A DNA stretch of 64,000 nucleotides, from contig JAHQIW010006312.1 of the NCBI GenBank assembly GCA_019055375.1, forward strand, positions 1 through 64,000, written 5' to 3'. The number at the start of each line of letters is the position of its first letter. The first letter of the stretch is position 1. This document shows, in pieces, positions 1 to 11,599 of the stretch. The stretch is from Parelaphostrongylus tenuis. Lineage: Eukaryota > Nematoda > Chromadorea > Rhabditida > Metastrongylidae. The position numbers and the translations under genes are program-made. The notes beneath the pieces were generated by a model. That model was not told the origin of the DNA. It saw nothing but the letters and a program-made list of their open reading frames with translations, and did no database searches.

Positions 1-985
1 TGGTTCAAATATCTCCAAAACAAAGAAACAAGCTGAAAATTCACGGAACAAATAAGAACTGCTAGTTCAATGAAGTGAAGAAAAAATTACTAGATATTAA
101 AACGTCAAACTACTTCTAATACGACACAATCAATATCTACTGACTATATCGCTATATAAATATAAATACTTTCTAAGACAGAAGACCACCTATAGAATGG
201 AAACTTCAGCAAAGCTATGAATCACCAGATTGCGGGTTGCAATTGGTCAGCTGAAAATCTTTCGCTCTCAGTCTTCTATTACATTAATTACTTCACCCAT
301 CCCTTTTGTCCTTCCTTGACGAAGTATCAGTGGTGTTCCGGACCTGATGTGTTCCGGAGCACTCATTAACTCAAACATAACGGTGGCCCATTTTCCTTGT
401 TCTAGGAATGGTCGATCCATATCCACTATGGCAGCAGTTTGTCGAACCGAACCAATGCAAACTGTGAATTCACCATATTACATGATCGGAAAGGCTACCA
501 AAAAGATCTGGGTAGCAAATGAGACAAAATATATCACAATGAAGCATAAATATACCAGTTGCCTGGAAGCCAACGCAAATATGAGATGCAGAGTGAGACA
601 ACAAGAACAAAGATGCGACGAATCGATGACAGCACAACGGTTTGGAAGATACCGACATCAATGCCATGCTCTCAAAAATAGTGGCTAACAAAATGCTTGA
701 AATTTCCTTTCAAAGGAGAACTAAAGCTGAAAACAGAAACTGAGCATAAGGAACAATAGTAGTAAGCAGTAGGAAGCAAAGTGATGTTGCAGGAGATGAT
801 TACTGGTTAGGAGCAAGCACTACAAAGATAAGAACGTACTCTTCTCAGTGGTAGTGAAGGTCTGCACGCTCATTGAGAGCAATACTGACAGCTTAACCGG
901 AAGAACTGCTTGGATGGGCTGGCGACTACGTCTAGTAGAACCAATACTAAAAAAGGCAGTAGAAGCACTGAAAGATTTTAGGCTT
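1..985. other. No recognisable gene
   Basis: A 113-codon frame at 347-688 has no family features and no splice or promoter context that I can recognise. The rest is AT-rich sequence with no repeat shared with the rest of the window. Confidence 0.5.
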
Positions 986-999
986 ACTTTATATTTTTA

Positions 1000-1265
1000 G
1001 GTTTGGCGAATGTGACGCAGTAAAAGTGGCTGGCATTCGTGCTCACTGGTTCGATCGCATGGCCTAAGCTCACCAAACCTTCAATTACTACGGTTTAGCA
1101 AATTGTACCAAATTTGTCTGGAGGAGTACTGACAATGGCGTAATCCATCGTAAATTGTGGCAGGTGATTCTACAAGTCACCAGTGCATTCATAATTTCTA
1201 TAAATATTTGGTGAACTCAGCGCCATAGCAATTGCCTCAGACATTAGTCAGCGCGAAAATCGCTC
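1000..1265 (+). mobile_element. tRNA-derived SINE-like repeat, family A
   Basis: A tRNA-like head with a B-box-like ctggttcgatcgcatgg is followed by a body shared with the copies at 4,390, 11,100, 22,305, 25,128 and 31,580 (for example, the block around tacggtttagcaaattg). It stands alone here, without TIMP-like exons. Confidence 0.6.
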
Positions 1266-1299
1266 TATTTTCATAGTTGCATTCGGATAATAAGACCAA

Positions 1300-2480
1300 A
1301 CGACGATAAATGAATATTCGATCTGATTCGCTAGACATGAACTTTTCATAGGAATGTTAGTAACCATTGGAAAATTTAATTCTGTGGCTAGAGCCTTAAA
1401 TGGCCGGTTTTCGAAAAGGCCTTCTTACTACGCTGTAGCCTTCAAATAAAATCATGATTCACACTTTTGCGCTCCTCCGTTTTTCTCACGCCGATAATCC
1501 GCTGGAAGCACAAAAAGAGTGTAGATGTGTATAGAAAATTTCTTAATATCTGGGTCAATCGATTTATATGGAGTTTTTTTCAGAGCAAAGAATAATTCCT
1601 AATTGAAAAGAAGTTGCACCTCACATATCTAACGCATGAGGGCATCGATAAATCTCTTCGCGCACGCTCTTGAGTTCGCTGGTAGACAAGCTCGCCGAAT
1701 GTGTGAAGCTCGATCTTATTTTCCCTGTTACACTGCAGTGAGATGGTCTTCCCCAAAACATAAGCACAGCTTTGGAATCAAATAGTCTGAAGAAAGAGCT
1801 CTGTCCGGTAACGTGTAGAGCACAAATCTTTTCTTTCTGCTACAGCGCTATCAAAAGAGCTTTGCCAAAAAGCAAACATATTTTTGAGTACTTTTAGAGT
1901 AGTGCTATCGAAAGAGTTTCAGCACTTTAAGGAAGGAATTTAGTTCACGGAATAGTGGTCGTGTGAAACATAATTTTATTTCGGAATTTACTGCGTCATA
2001 AAGAAGTGTTTTGAAAAACTGGCCACAAGTCGCGTTAGTCAAAGATCCAAGCTTTTAAATGATTACTGGCACTCCTATGAGAAAATCTTGTCCAGCGAAT
2101 GAGGCCGAATATTCATTTATCGCCGTTAAACATATAGGTACCTAAAAAAGAATTGAGAAGCATTGTGGAATGAGTATTCATACGTTATCTGTGATGGAAT
2201 TCGCAGAAACTCCATGAAGCAATTGGTTAGCTGTTTTGGAAATAAGACAATTACTTCTTCTGCCCGCTAGTACGCAAATCTTCATTGCGATTTCTGTTTT
2301 TGAATTATAGTACCTAGAAAATAAAGTATAGTATCAGACTAATAGGTTGTAGGAAAAGTTTTGTCGCATTCTCAACATTCGTAGGGAACAACTACTTCCA
2401 CACTAATTAGGCTCAAACAAATGACAAATTATCAGTGGAGGTAGTTTCCTTCTGCATCAAGACAATTCAAACAAATATCC
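1300..2480. other. Gene-free; satellite-like remnants
   Basis: 1,440-2,030 contains fragments resembling the decayed repeats of 17,680-20,490 (gtgtgaaacataattttatt, ctacagcgct). Nothing else was identified. Confidence 0.4.
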
Positions 2481-2745
2481 AGCAGCATGAAGATTCTGCG
2501 GCGGTAATCTTCGGATCATAATTAAACAGCTACATCCGGCAACCCGTCGATGGATCTTCTTCAGTTCGACTGACAACTGCTTGGCTATCAACTTCTCGTG
2601 GACGTCCCTCTTTTGGCTTGTCGGTCAGCCGATCTTCTTTTTCACCAGAGTGACTTGAACCAAAGCTGAGCTGTACGAACATCGCAAATTCCGTCACCAC
2701 GCGCCTTACAGATCTGTCGGGCTCCTCAGAAGCGTTTACACCCAC
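2480..2745 (-). mobile_element. Mariner-family transposase relic
   Basis: The minus strand encodes DVRTAQLWFKSL, a typical mariner helix-turn-helix block. After a frameshift come LTDKPKEGRPREVD and EEDPS, the linker motif that follows it in mariner/Tc1-type transposases. The frame then stops. No DDD/E catalytic domain was found nearby, so this is a dead N-terminal fragment. Confidence 0.7.
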
Positions 2746-2984
2746 TTTCCAATGGAAGTGGAGCAGTAGACGAATTCTCCCTTGAACAGTGCCATTATGA
2801 AGCCTATGTGGACAAGTGACAGATCATTCAATACGCAAGAAAATGAGCTTTCTGATGACCTTATAGTCGTGCAAAAAACATATGTAAAAATCATCTTCTT
2901 AGGCAATGCGACAGAACTTTTCCTAGGAATCATTTTTTTTTACCGCTTTTAGCAATGGTATGATGTTATAGATATACTTAAGGA

Positions 2985-3180
2985 TGCAGAGTGATGTGTA
3001 ATACTTTTGCGTCAGGCCGGACTCTACCTGGGCCAAACCGTGCATTGTTGCGTAGAAAAAGTGATGGAAGTACGACGTCGGTAGCGCTACGAGTTGGAGC
3101 ATGCGCTACCTGGTGGAGGGAGATGCGGGTTCAAGTCCCGCCTGACGCAAAAGTTTTGCACATCATTTTCCATCACTGAG
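2985..3180 (+). mobile_element. tRNA-derived SINE-like repeat, family B
   Basis: A tRNA-like head (tacgagttggagcatgcgct, then gggttcaagtcccgcc as B box) ends with a tail reading cgcaaaagttttgcacatca. The tail is shared with copies at 9,026-9,478, 17,360 and 38,094-38,570. No complete acceptor stem is visible, so it is not called a tRNA gene. Confidence 0.6.
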
Positions 3181-3724
3181 CAGAACTTTTTATACAATCT
3201 GTCTTATCGAACAGCTGGTGTATGTCGTCCTATGAATTACTCAAGGTTTTATTTCTGTAAAAAAGATGATAAAACTAGTTAAAATTAATTTATGCATAAT
3301 ACTTCACTCATGCGTTGATGAATAGCCTTGCTAACTGCTTGACAACATATTTCATGTCTCTTTCGTGTCAAATATACATAACTGCCCAATTTCTAGTCGT
3401 TAGTTACACCAGCTATGGCTATTTTGGGAACATTCTATTATGCAACATACAATTTTGTTGACTAGATAAAGACGACAATAATACGGATCATCTTCATTGT
3501 GCTCAACTACAGAACTCAACACTGGATTCTTTTGAGATTCTCGCGGAATTCCAGTGTTACGGTGTGGAGTTCAGTGGCGCCAGTAAAATTTCTTCCATTC
3601 ACCTGACCGCATCGATACACATGCATATTGTTTCCACTTCGAAATCCCAAATTAATGGTATTGTTCTCATGTTTTGACATTTTAATTCTCACATCTTTTC
3701 CCTACACTTTATTGATCCGTCTTC

Positions 3725-3970
3725 ACAGTGCTGTTTTCACTGTGCAGATTCCAGTACTTCTAGCACTCAATTCTTCTTTCGTCTCCTTTTTCTCGTCGTC
3801 GAATACTGGTTGACCGAGTCTCCTTGCAATCTTGAAAATAGCCTGGCTGTGATGATCCATAAGGCATATTAACCGCTATAAACAGTTCGGGTGTGGAGCA
3901 CGGCTCCACGCGCGCCGCGGCGAGCATCACAACCATTTGGCCGCAACGCCCATACCACTTTTTCACCATA
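3725..3970 (-). mobile_element. SINE-like repeat, family E (tRNA-Ser-like head)
   Basis: Shares its body with 16,370-16,625 (gaatactggttgaac, the actggaatctg/cactgggatctg region). The head is decayed here. Confidence 0.5.
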
Positions 3971-4235
3971 TGATTTCATTTACACAATATGGCATGAACT
4001 GATAACGTTGCTGTGCAATTCAACTGGTTTCTCTGTCACTTTTTTTTTGAACAATCAGCATGAAAGTATACTGAAGCAATAGTCACTGCTCAGAAATGTT
4101 ACTCGTGTAGGTGCAATTCCGTCATCCGCTGTAGACGACGGGTCTATGTTCTGAAGAATTTAGGTTCCTTCGAGAATTGAGTGGTGAGTAAAAACAGCTA
4201 ACATGGAGATGATGAAGAGTGAGTGGTGGCGCAAT

Positions 4236-4330
4236 CAATTATGCCTCAGTGGTTTAGTGGTAGCAGCGAGCGTCCCCGGTATGGATGGAAGGCGGGTTCG
4301 ATTCCCACTTAAGGCCGTGTTTTTGCTCAC
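4236..4330 (+). other. tRNA-like sequence, family C
   Basis: GCCTCAGTGGTTTAGTGGTA followed by GCGGGTTCGATTCCCAC resembles a tRNA-Gly-type molecule with A and B boxes. The acceptor stem has a mismatch, and the anticodon arm does not fold cleanly. The downstream tail (tttttgctcacccc) is shared with the element at 34,197. A degenerate tRNA-derived repeat is more likely than a working tRNA. Confidence 0.55.
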
Positions 4331-4389
4331 CCCTTCATTTTCTTAGGTATTTGTGAAACATCATAACACTGCAAAAAGGCATGAAAGAC

Positions 4390-4700
4390 TTTAGGTTCAC
4401 TTTATATATTAGGGTGAGCGAATGTGACGCAGTAGAAGTGCTCTGCAATAGACACGTGCTACCTGGTTCGGTCGCATGGCTTAAGCTCACAAAACCTTCC
4501 ATCACTACGGTTTGGCAAATTGCTACCAGATTTGTCTTGAAGGATACTTAGAATGGCGTAATGCATCGTAAATTGTGGCAGGTGATTCTACAAGTCACCA
4601 GTGCATTCAATGATTTCTGTTCGATGTTTGGTGAAGTCAGCGCCATGGCAATTGCCTCAGACATTAGTCAGCGCGAAAATCGCTCTTATTCTCATAGTTG
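4390..4700 (+). mobile_element. SINE-like repeat family A in intron 3 of the TIMP-like pseudogene
   Basis: Same head and body as the copy at 1,000, with the B-box-like cctggttcggtcgcatgg. It lies antisense within intron 3 of the gene spanning 3,516-5,532. Confidence 0.6.
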
Positions 4701-7700
4701 CATTCGGATAATAAGTCCATTTAGCATGGATCACTGAAGTTGTAAACAATGCAGGTATATTTGCTGTTCTAGCCTCAAGGAGCCTCTCTTTTTGATACTT
4801 TTCAATCAGTTTGTTGACACGAAAAACCATATGCAAATGTCTTGCCTGGATTTAAACCACATAAGCAGTATAATAGAAACAGTACCTGTTAGGAGATATT
4901 CCTATCCAACTTCCATTCTCAGACCACATAAGTCGTCAGAAGGCGTGTATACAATAGAAGGACGCATACGGTAGTTAGGAGCCTTAATGGGTTCTCGATA
5001 GTTACATTTACATATGTTAGCCTTTCGGACAGCGAAAGTTCTTATCATACTTTATATGTTAATATATGTTGGATTGTGTACGCCGAGTCGGACGTGTGGG
5101 AGTTGATGCCTTGTCCATGGAAAGAGAGCACCTTCACCTCAGATACTAAAAATACAATAAATAACTGAGCAAAGAACATTTGAAAACATCGCTTATGTGA
5201 AAGAAGAGATGTTCTAGTAGCAGTTTGTTAAAGATCTGTAGCTAACGTAAATTCATGGGAGTTGGTCTCATTGAGCGTTTTATGTCTCTGTTGCTATAAT
5301 TATCTTGTTCTCAGGTAATATTTAAAAAAAGATTATGGCTGGATTTTGGCAAACGATTATAAAGATTATTTGACATCATGCTTTTTTTTTCCTTTGTATC
5401 TGAACAGTTATGAAGAATCTCATATCCCTTATCTAAATCCGCTGCGCAAAAGGCTTCTTCAGTGGACGTTGGCATTGCACAAGAGCAGGCGAATGTGGTC
5501 GAAACAAGGGCGAAAAGACATAAGATCACCATCATCTTCCACTAAACAATTTCTTTTACCGGCGAAAATAAGGGAAATGTGTAGGCATAAGTGAAAATGT
5601 GTGTTGTATTTCTATTTTATCCATTTTATATAATACTTGAGTACCGTCACCAATAAATCAAAATAATCCCGTTTGTAATGCAAAGTAGCGCCACAAATGC
5701 ACCGACTGTTACAGTTGACAAAGAGAAGACCAAACATTCTCAACCCAGTTTTGAAGGAATCGACGCCAAGCAGTAAATCACCGCAAGTCAAGTGATGGAA
5801 TTACCTGACATTGCAGTGACCGGCAGTCGAGCTTATAGCTTTCAAAATGAATCATGCCTCTACATTGGACCGCATGATTTTGTGCAAGTAGTATTTACCC
5901 GATTTAAATAATGAAATTTTCCATTTTTTTGAACGTGACCTTTCGGGCGTCGGAATAAATTCATTAGTTGTTGACAAGTAATCCAGTTAGTGTGTAACAC
6001 TTCACTTGAAGGTGGACAAAAATCGTGTTGATAGTCCTAATGGAAAAAAAAATGATCTTGTACCCCAAAATAGTAATGGTAATCATCTTCAACATCTGGA
6101 CAAACAATATGATACAGTTCTGTACAAGAGGCATCTCACAAAACATGGAACAACCTGATCAACAACGCTTCCGAATTATTTCACTTAGCTAATTTCCTAA
6201 TGATTTCAGTGTTGTAAAATCGTCTTGCCGACCTCGTAGGAATTCATGGTTTGCGCTCCTGCGGCGTGAGTTCGGACCATCTTAGCAAAACAATGTGCAC
6301 TGCTAAGCACTCCTGACCACTGCTCTCCCCTGTCCCTGAGAATTAATCACTTAACATTGCCTCATTGATAAATGTCATGGTTCTTTGAAGATTGTTTGGG
6401 AACATTTCAACCGTCTCATTGTGAATCGATGGCTGATCCTGTTTTGTTATGCAGAGTTCACATAAGTTTGAATTCTGGTATTGCAACGGGCATTGATCAT
6501 TTCCAAAATCACGGTAATAAAATTATTCAACGAAATCAATTCAATGCATACAGTGTAATCCACTCGTTCAATTCACTGTTTATATTTTGCAAAACCAACA
6601 CTCAACTAGCTTCGGCACGGATATTCCTTAGGTTGTCAAATTACGCTAGGAAGAACATATTTCAGGGCATTTTTTCAACCATCATTTCGCAGCCTTCTCT
6701 TTGTTCAGAAAGCGTGAGATTCGAGTTAACTGCCCACAGGCAGTTGTGGTCTCGACATCTCCCAGAGCGATAGGTGTTCAAAACTCTCAAAGTTGCTTCC
6801 AACGATTTCACGTCCAATTGGTACGATTTTATTATCAATTGTCATCATCGTTTCGACATCGCAGAACATTACAAAAGTGATGTCACATTAAAGAATTTTT
6901 CTCTCAATGAATATCTTACGGTGATTACCTTTACTTGCTGCTTTTTCGATAGCAGCAAGCTCGTCTCCATACATAGAGCAGTATTTGATCGTACTAGTGC
7001 ATCTCTTAAATAGTATTGCCGTGAGGAGTCACCACAGCATTCAACAGATTCTTCAACTGAAAATATATTATTTTATCTTTTACGATCATGTACGCTCTGA
7101 CATCATAACGGAGGAGCTGAGACAGTTGTACACTAGCAGAAGCTTTGGAGTGTAACACCGTGGTTGTAGAACACAAATAAATAGAATAAAAATGACTTTC
7201 TAATGGTGATGAGATTCATCAACCTTTATTTCTTTCAAAAATATTCGACTCGTTGGAACAAGAAACGCTCATTTCGACAACTACATCTGTAGACATCCGA
7301 CTTGGATCAGTTCTGTTTTGAACAAGGCGAAGAATCAAAATCAATGGTCAATTAAAAGTTTCTTGATACGCTGGCCTTAACATAGTGATCTTACATGTAT
7401 GAATTATTCATCTGAGCTGTGTGATTGTTGGTTCTGCGAGTTACAAAGTGTATATCAAATGACTGATGGATTATGCTGTATGCAATGAATAAGTTTTATT
7501 AGAATAAAATTTCTATGTGTTTATAGATGTGATCGATGCGCGCTGCAGAGCCATAACTTCGGACTTGTTTGAAAATTAGCATAACAGAACAGGATTAAGC
7601 AGCGTTTTTTGAAGCTTTTGGAATAAATCCAGAGACTGATCTTTGAACAAACGCGACATTCATTAATAAAGCATTTTGAACACATGAAATGTCAGGACAG

Positions 7701-9025
7701 TGCGTAGCGCGGTGGTTAGATTTGCCCGGCAGTATGCAATGCTTTGATAAATTGGTGCAAATTCATGGCGCAGCTCACAAGACCTCGCTTCCTCCGAGGT
7801 CAGTCGGCTGATATCAAGTTAGAATCAGATAGAAGATATAGCTACGTAAAGAGGATTTGAAGGCACTGTTAGTGAAGTGTTTCCATGTTTTGTGATTTTC
7901 ATTGATCAAACGTCTCAGAAAGAAGACGATCACCATAAAATTACATAGATTGAAGCGGTTTATTTTTTGCTATAAAGGAAAACAAACACGTGTGTTCTCT
8001 CAAATTTCTAATGATTTCCAGAAAAAAAATCACCTAACTATAGTGAAGAGAATGAAAGAAGTCTAAAAGTGAGCAAAAAATAGATACAACTGTTTTCCGA
8101 AAAAAAAGTAATCATGCATCTACTTTTCAGCACAGACCGCTCTTATCTGTGGAGCTTTAGGGCACTATTTTGGACTACAAGTTTCTCCATTAATATATTT
8201 TATTATGATTTTCATCTCGCATTCAAATGAAGTTTCATGCGAATCCGATTACTTGTCGACAACAGATGAATACCCTCCGGCGCATGTAAGGTTGATTCTC
8301 CAGAAACTTTGAAACTAAATTATATCGGCTTACATAATACTAAGCACAGATACATGTATAGCGGGTTTTCAAGAACCTTTGTTACATTACTATTTCTGGC
8401 GCCAATCAATCATTCTTCGTATTCCCTTATACAATGACTAGTCGTGACCCGCCGATGGCAACATGTCATTGCTGCCATCCTCCCAGACAGATCTGTGTGC
8501 GATTTGCCAATTCCGCAGGAATAGAGGGATTGAAATAATCGAGGCACGAAATCGAACTAGCTGTCAGCAAGTTTCGTGACTAGCATACTACTAGCAGCCG
8601 TTACATGCTCAGCTACAAGTCTTATAGACCACTCGTAATTTGCAGCACCGAACAGAACTGCCACGGTGAAGAAAATTTTCTGTTGGATTATTTAAATCAA
8701 TTATACTCTAAGTTTGTATGACTACTAAAGTTTACATCAACGGAATAACAATAAACCGACTCTGTTGGATGTCCGTCGGATTATTTTCCCGTGACAGAAT
8801 AATTTTCGGACGGCGTTATTCTCTAGAATATTTGTTCTTCGCATGGTCACCTACAGTAGCTGATGTGTTCCGTGGCTGGCTACTTTTCTATACAGACGGG
8901 TTTATTACAATTTATTAGTGGCAACACTCAAGAAAATATACAAAAGAGACAATATTGATATACACCATATAGAATTCCTTTTTTATTTAAGCGCTTCTAG
9001 AGGTGGTAGATGTTATAAATATACG

Positions 9026-9478
9026 CATTGATGTACAGTGATGTGCAAAACATTTGAGTCAGGCAGGACTAGAACCTGCATTTCACCCAAGCGGAGAGCG
9101 CGCACTCTACCCGTTACACCACCGACACCTGTTTTCACACCACTCTTTCTACACTAAAACGCATCTATCTGTCAGTAACCAACCATCAACGGTTTGGCCC
9201 AGGTAGTCGCCATCGACATTGACCAAGCCGCGCTGACAGATTTTGTATTTGATCAACTAGTACACAATATATGTCAGCTTGGCTGGGTTCAATGTCGATA
9301 TCGAATACCTGTTTCAGACTGTTGACGGTTGGTTACTGGCAAACAGATGCGTTGTAGCGTACAAAAGTGGTATTAAAACAGGCGTTGGTGGTGCAAGGGA
9401 TAGAGCACGCGCCCCCAGATTGGGTGAAATACGGGTTCAAGTTCAGCCCATCGCAAATTTTTGCATATCACTCTACAA
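9026..9478. mobile_element. Foldback pair of family B tRNA-like units
   Basis: A minus-strand unit (about 9,026-9,160) faces a plus-strand unit (about 9,350-9,478). The sequence between them is also inverted (cagtaaccaacc against ggttggttactg), leaving only a short loop near 9,245-9,275. The arms are roughly 200 bp and moderately diverged. It lies between promoter-like sequence and the exon 1 relic. Confidence 0.7.
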
Positions 9479-9561
9479 CAATCGATATATGGCATATAGT
9501 ATCGTTTGTACCATGTATTCCTATTTTTCCACTGGTAGAAAAAGTGTTTTAGTTATGAATT

Positions 9562-9628
9562 ATGAAAATTGTACGTCTTCTAGCCTTTGTTTCGAAAGCA
9601 ATCACTTGCTCCTGTATAATATCGCCAT
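9562..9628 (+). pseudogene. TIMP-like exon 1 relic
   Basis: ATG at 9562 opens a frame reading MKIVRLLAFVSKAITCSC. This matches the signal peptide and CxC start of the nearby TIMP-like genes, but the frame then runs into unrelated sequence with no FCxAD block and no donor. Upstream, a foldback pair of tRNA-like sequences separates it from promoter-like sequence at 8,750-8,990. No exons 2-4 follow on this strand. It is a truncated duplicate belonging to the 6,100-9,675 duplicon. Confidence 0.65.
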
Positions 9629-10753
9629 TTCGTTTGCTATATATGATTATTTATTTTGAGCGATCTTGAATGAAATAACACATAGTGATGATCGAGATAA
9701 CAAGTGACAAAAATATACTGATTCATCACCACTTCTTTCACTCGTCACGTTCAGAAAGGGTGTTTTTAGAAATGCGTGTATCGAAACAACGGTGCATTTA
9801 CAGAGAAAAGGGCGAAAGTAGAGTACTCTAAATTTGCATGGCACTAGCCATTTTCAATGGACACGAGAATTTAGCTCTCTAGGACAGGTTTAGAGAAATC
9901 AACGCATCTCAAAACAAAAATTCATGCGAAAGCAAGGCTTTGTTCATGTGCCATTCTTTTCAGACAAAGTAAGTTCAGCTATTAAATGTTGAACGGAAAG
10001 AGTAGGCTTGAAAAATTGCCAACAGTGATTGCAATACCATTAATTTCCGTAAGCGCAGCTCGTCTGCAACCGCTTATATGGCCGTCTAAGCTTAAGCGGA
10101 GTGCATAATTGCCTTAGTAGGAAAGACATTGATTTCATGAGTGCGGGTAAATTCAATTTCGTTTCTTGTAAAGCTGCGGCGGCAAGCACGTCGGTGGGAG
10201 GGGAAGGTCATATTATGTCGTAGAAAGAACACGAGGGCTCAAAGATAAACTAAACATATCATCAGAATTGCACAGGACAGAAAACATATTGAGAAAGGCT
10301 TCGTCATCAATCCAAACGTGAACCGCATGGAAGAATATCTCGTATTCACAAGTGGTATCGGTGCATATGACTATTTATTTGATAAGAGAGGTGCACTCAC
10401 ACCATATGCGATCCATACACGGTTGGTCCCCACTTGGACAGCTGAAGCAGTGATATGCTTGAAGACTTGTCTTACGCTTGATTTGAGTGTAATTGATTCT
10501 GTAATTTTTTCGTGCAAGTAATGGAGGTGTATGGGATACTGAGAGTGGTCAACCTGATCCTACCACGCTTTGGAGAAGGCGTTACCTCCAAAACGTCAGC
10601 TATTCAATAAAACTGCGTAATTTCAGACTCGTGCTTGGCTTGGGAAGAAAAGTCTGCGTAGGTCTCGGGATTATTTTGAAATACTTTGGAATGTTACAAT
10701 GCGACAGAAATGACAACATTGTGAAAGATCTTTATTGTGCTCATCTACAGAAT

Positions 10754-10884
10754 TCAACAGTGGAATCCCATAAGACTCCCATGTAATTCCCTTAGAACGA
10801 TGTGCGTTTAACTGCAGAACTCAGGTTTCTGTCCATCACCTGACCACAACGATACGCATACATATTGCCTTCGATTCGAAATCA
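10754..10884 (-). pseudogene. TIMP-like exon 4 relic
   Basis: The minus strand shows a degraded version of the last TIMP-like exon: a readable YRCGQV block, frameshifts after it, and an acceptor AG that has been lost. A SINE-like repeat follows at 11,100-11,375, where intron 3 would be. No exons 1-3 are found before the arm boundary region. It is the remnant of another gene copy within the 9,660-11,390 duplicon. Confidence 0.6.
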
Positions 10885-11099
10885 GCATCAATAGATACGT
10901 TATCATGTTTTGAAAAATTTGATTTTTACAACTCTAATTCATACGATGCAGCATAAAATGACAAAGTTGATGTATAGCATGCTTATTCAATCTGAACAAA
11001 CAGTGCGAATGTGTACTCAAACACGAATTTATGCTAAGAAACGTTGAATGTTAAATGTAACTCCGTCCTTTTCTGGAATAGATGGTTCATGTTTCAAGG

Positions 11100-11375
11100 A
11101 CTTTAGGCTCAACTTACTTATAAAACAAGAGAAGCGCCTGTAGAAATTTGAGATGTCTTTCAAAACACACATGGTCAGTGGTTCGGGCACGCCATGAACT
11201 CACCAAATCTTCCCTCAGACCCTATTTAGCGAAATGGTGCTAAACTTGTCTGAGAGGACAGGAGCTTTGACGTATTAGATCAGTGGACAGTGGCAAGTTA
11301 TTCTATGGGTCGGCATTGCATTCTATGGCCTCTAGCAATGCTTGATAAAGTCAACATTATAGAAGTTCTCTTGGA
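11100..11375 (+). mobile_element. SINE-like repeat family A next to the exon 4 relic
   Basis: Head with gtggttcgggcacgcc and the family A body. Its position relative to the relic at 10,754 equals that of intron 3 copies elsewhere. Confidence 0.55.
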
Positions 11376-11599
11376 CACTGACCCTTAAATTTTAATAAAA
11401 TAAATCAATGGGAAAACTGCAACCTAGCAATTTGAAATAGTGCTCTAAAATTCCATGGATAAAGTGATCTGTGGTGGAAAAAGACGCATGCGTATATTTT
11501 TTTTAGGTATTTCGATGCTTTCGCTTAGTAAATTCTCTTTAGTAATCATTGAGAATTTAAGGGGCGCAAGCGTTTCTCCGTCCTTTCGTGGAAAATTCA

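Larger units (their letters stand above)
3516..5532 (-). pseudogene. TIMP-like pseudogene outside the visible palindrome
   Basis: Minus-strand exons: 5532-5433, 5145-5051, 4982-4886 (or from 4985) and 3646-3516. Exon 1 is well preserved, with a signal peptide, FACSC (intact CxC) and TEEAFCAADL. Exon 2 encodes VSEVKVLSFHGQ through HILTYK. Exon 3 has SIVYTPSDDLCGLRMEVG, but the next Lys codon is TAG, and then EYLLTG resumes. Exon 4 is open, with MHVYRCGQVNGRNF and a terminal IQC. The exon 1 donor reads AT instead of GT, the exon 4 acceptor reads TGG instead of CAG, and the poly(A) signal is altered (AATGAA). At least three independent lesions make this a pseudogene. Intron 3 contains a SINE-like repeat in the same place as the paralogues. 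Confidence 0.82.
6100..9675 (+). repeat. Segmental duplicon D1, copy 1
   Basis: Direct, diverged copy of 35,205-38,780. It includes the block around 6,780-6,950, a tRNA-like head near 7,690, the upstream-type region of TIMP-like genes (8,560-8,990), a foldback SINE pair and a truncated exon 1. I see no complete gene in it. A 45-60 bp stretch near 6,965-7,025 is missing from the second copy. Confidence 0.8.
9660..11390 (+). repeat. Segmental duplicon D2, copy 1
   Basis: Diverged direct copy of 30,050-31,870. It carries the TIMP-like exon 4 relic and, at its end, a SINE-like unit. In the other locus the same block ends with the exon 4 and intron 3 of a readable TIMP-like gene. Confidence 0.75.

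Noticed and set aside
347..688. 113-codon plus-strand frame as a gene
   Set aside because: No recognisable motif, no supporting splice or promoter signals, and an opposing frame of similar quality on the other strand.
4236..4330. Functional tRNA gene
   Set aside because: A and B boxes are recognisable, but the acceptor stem is mismatched and the anticodon arm does not form; similar units occur as repeats elsewhere.
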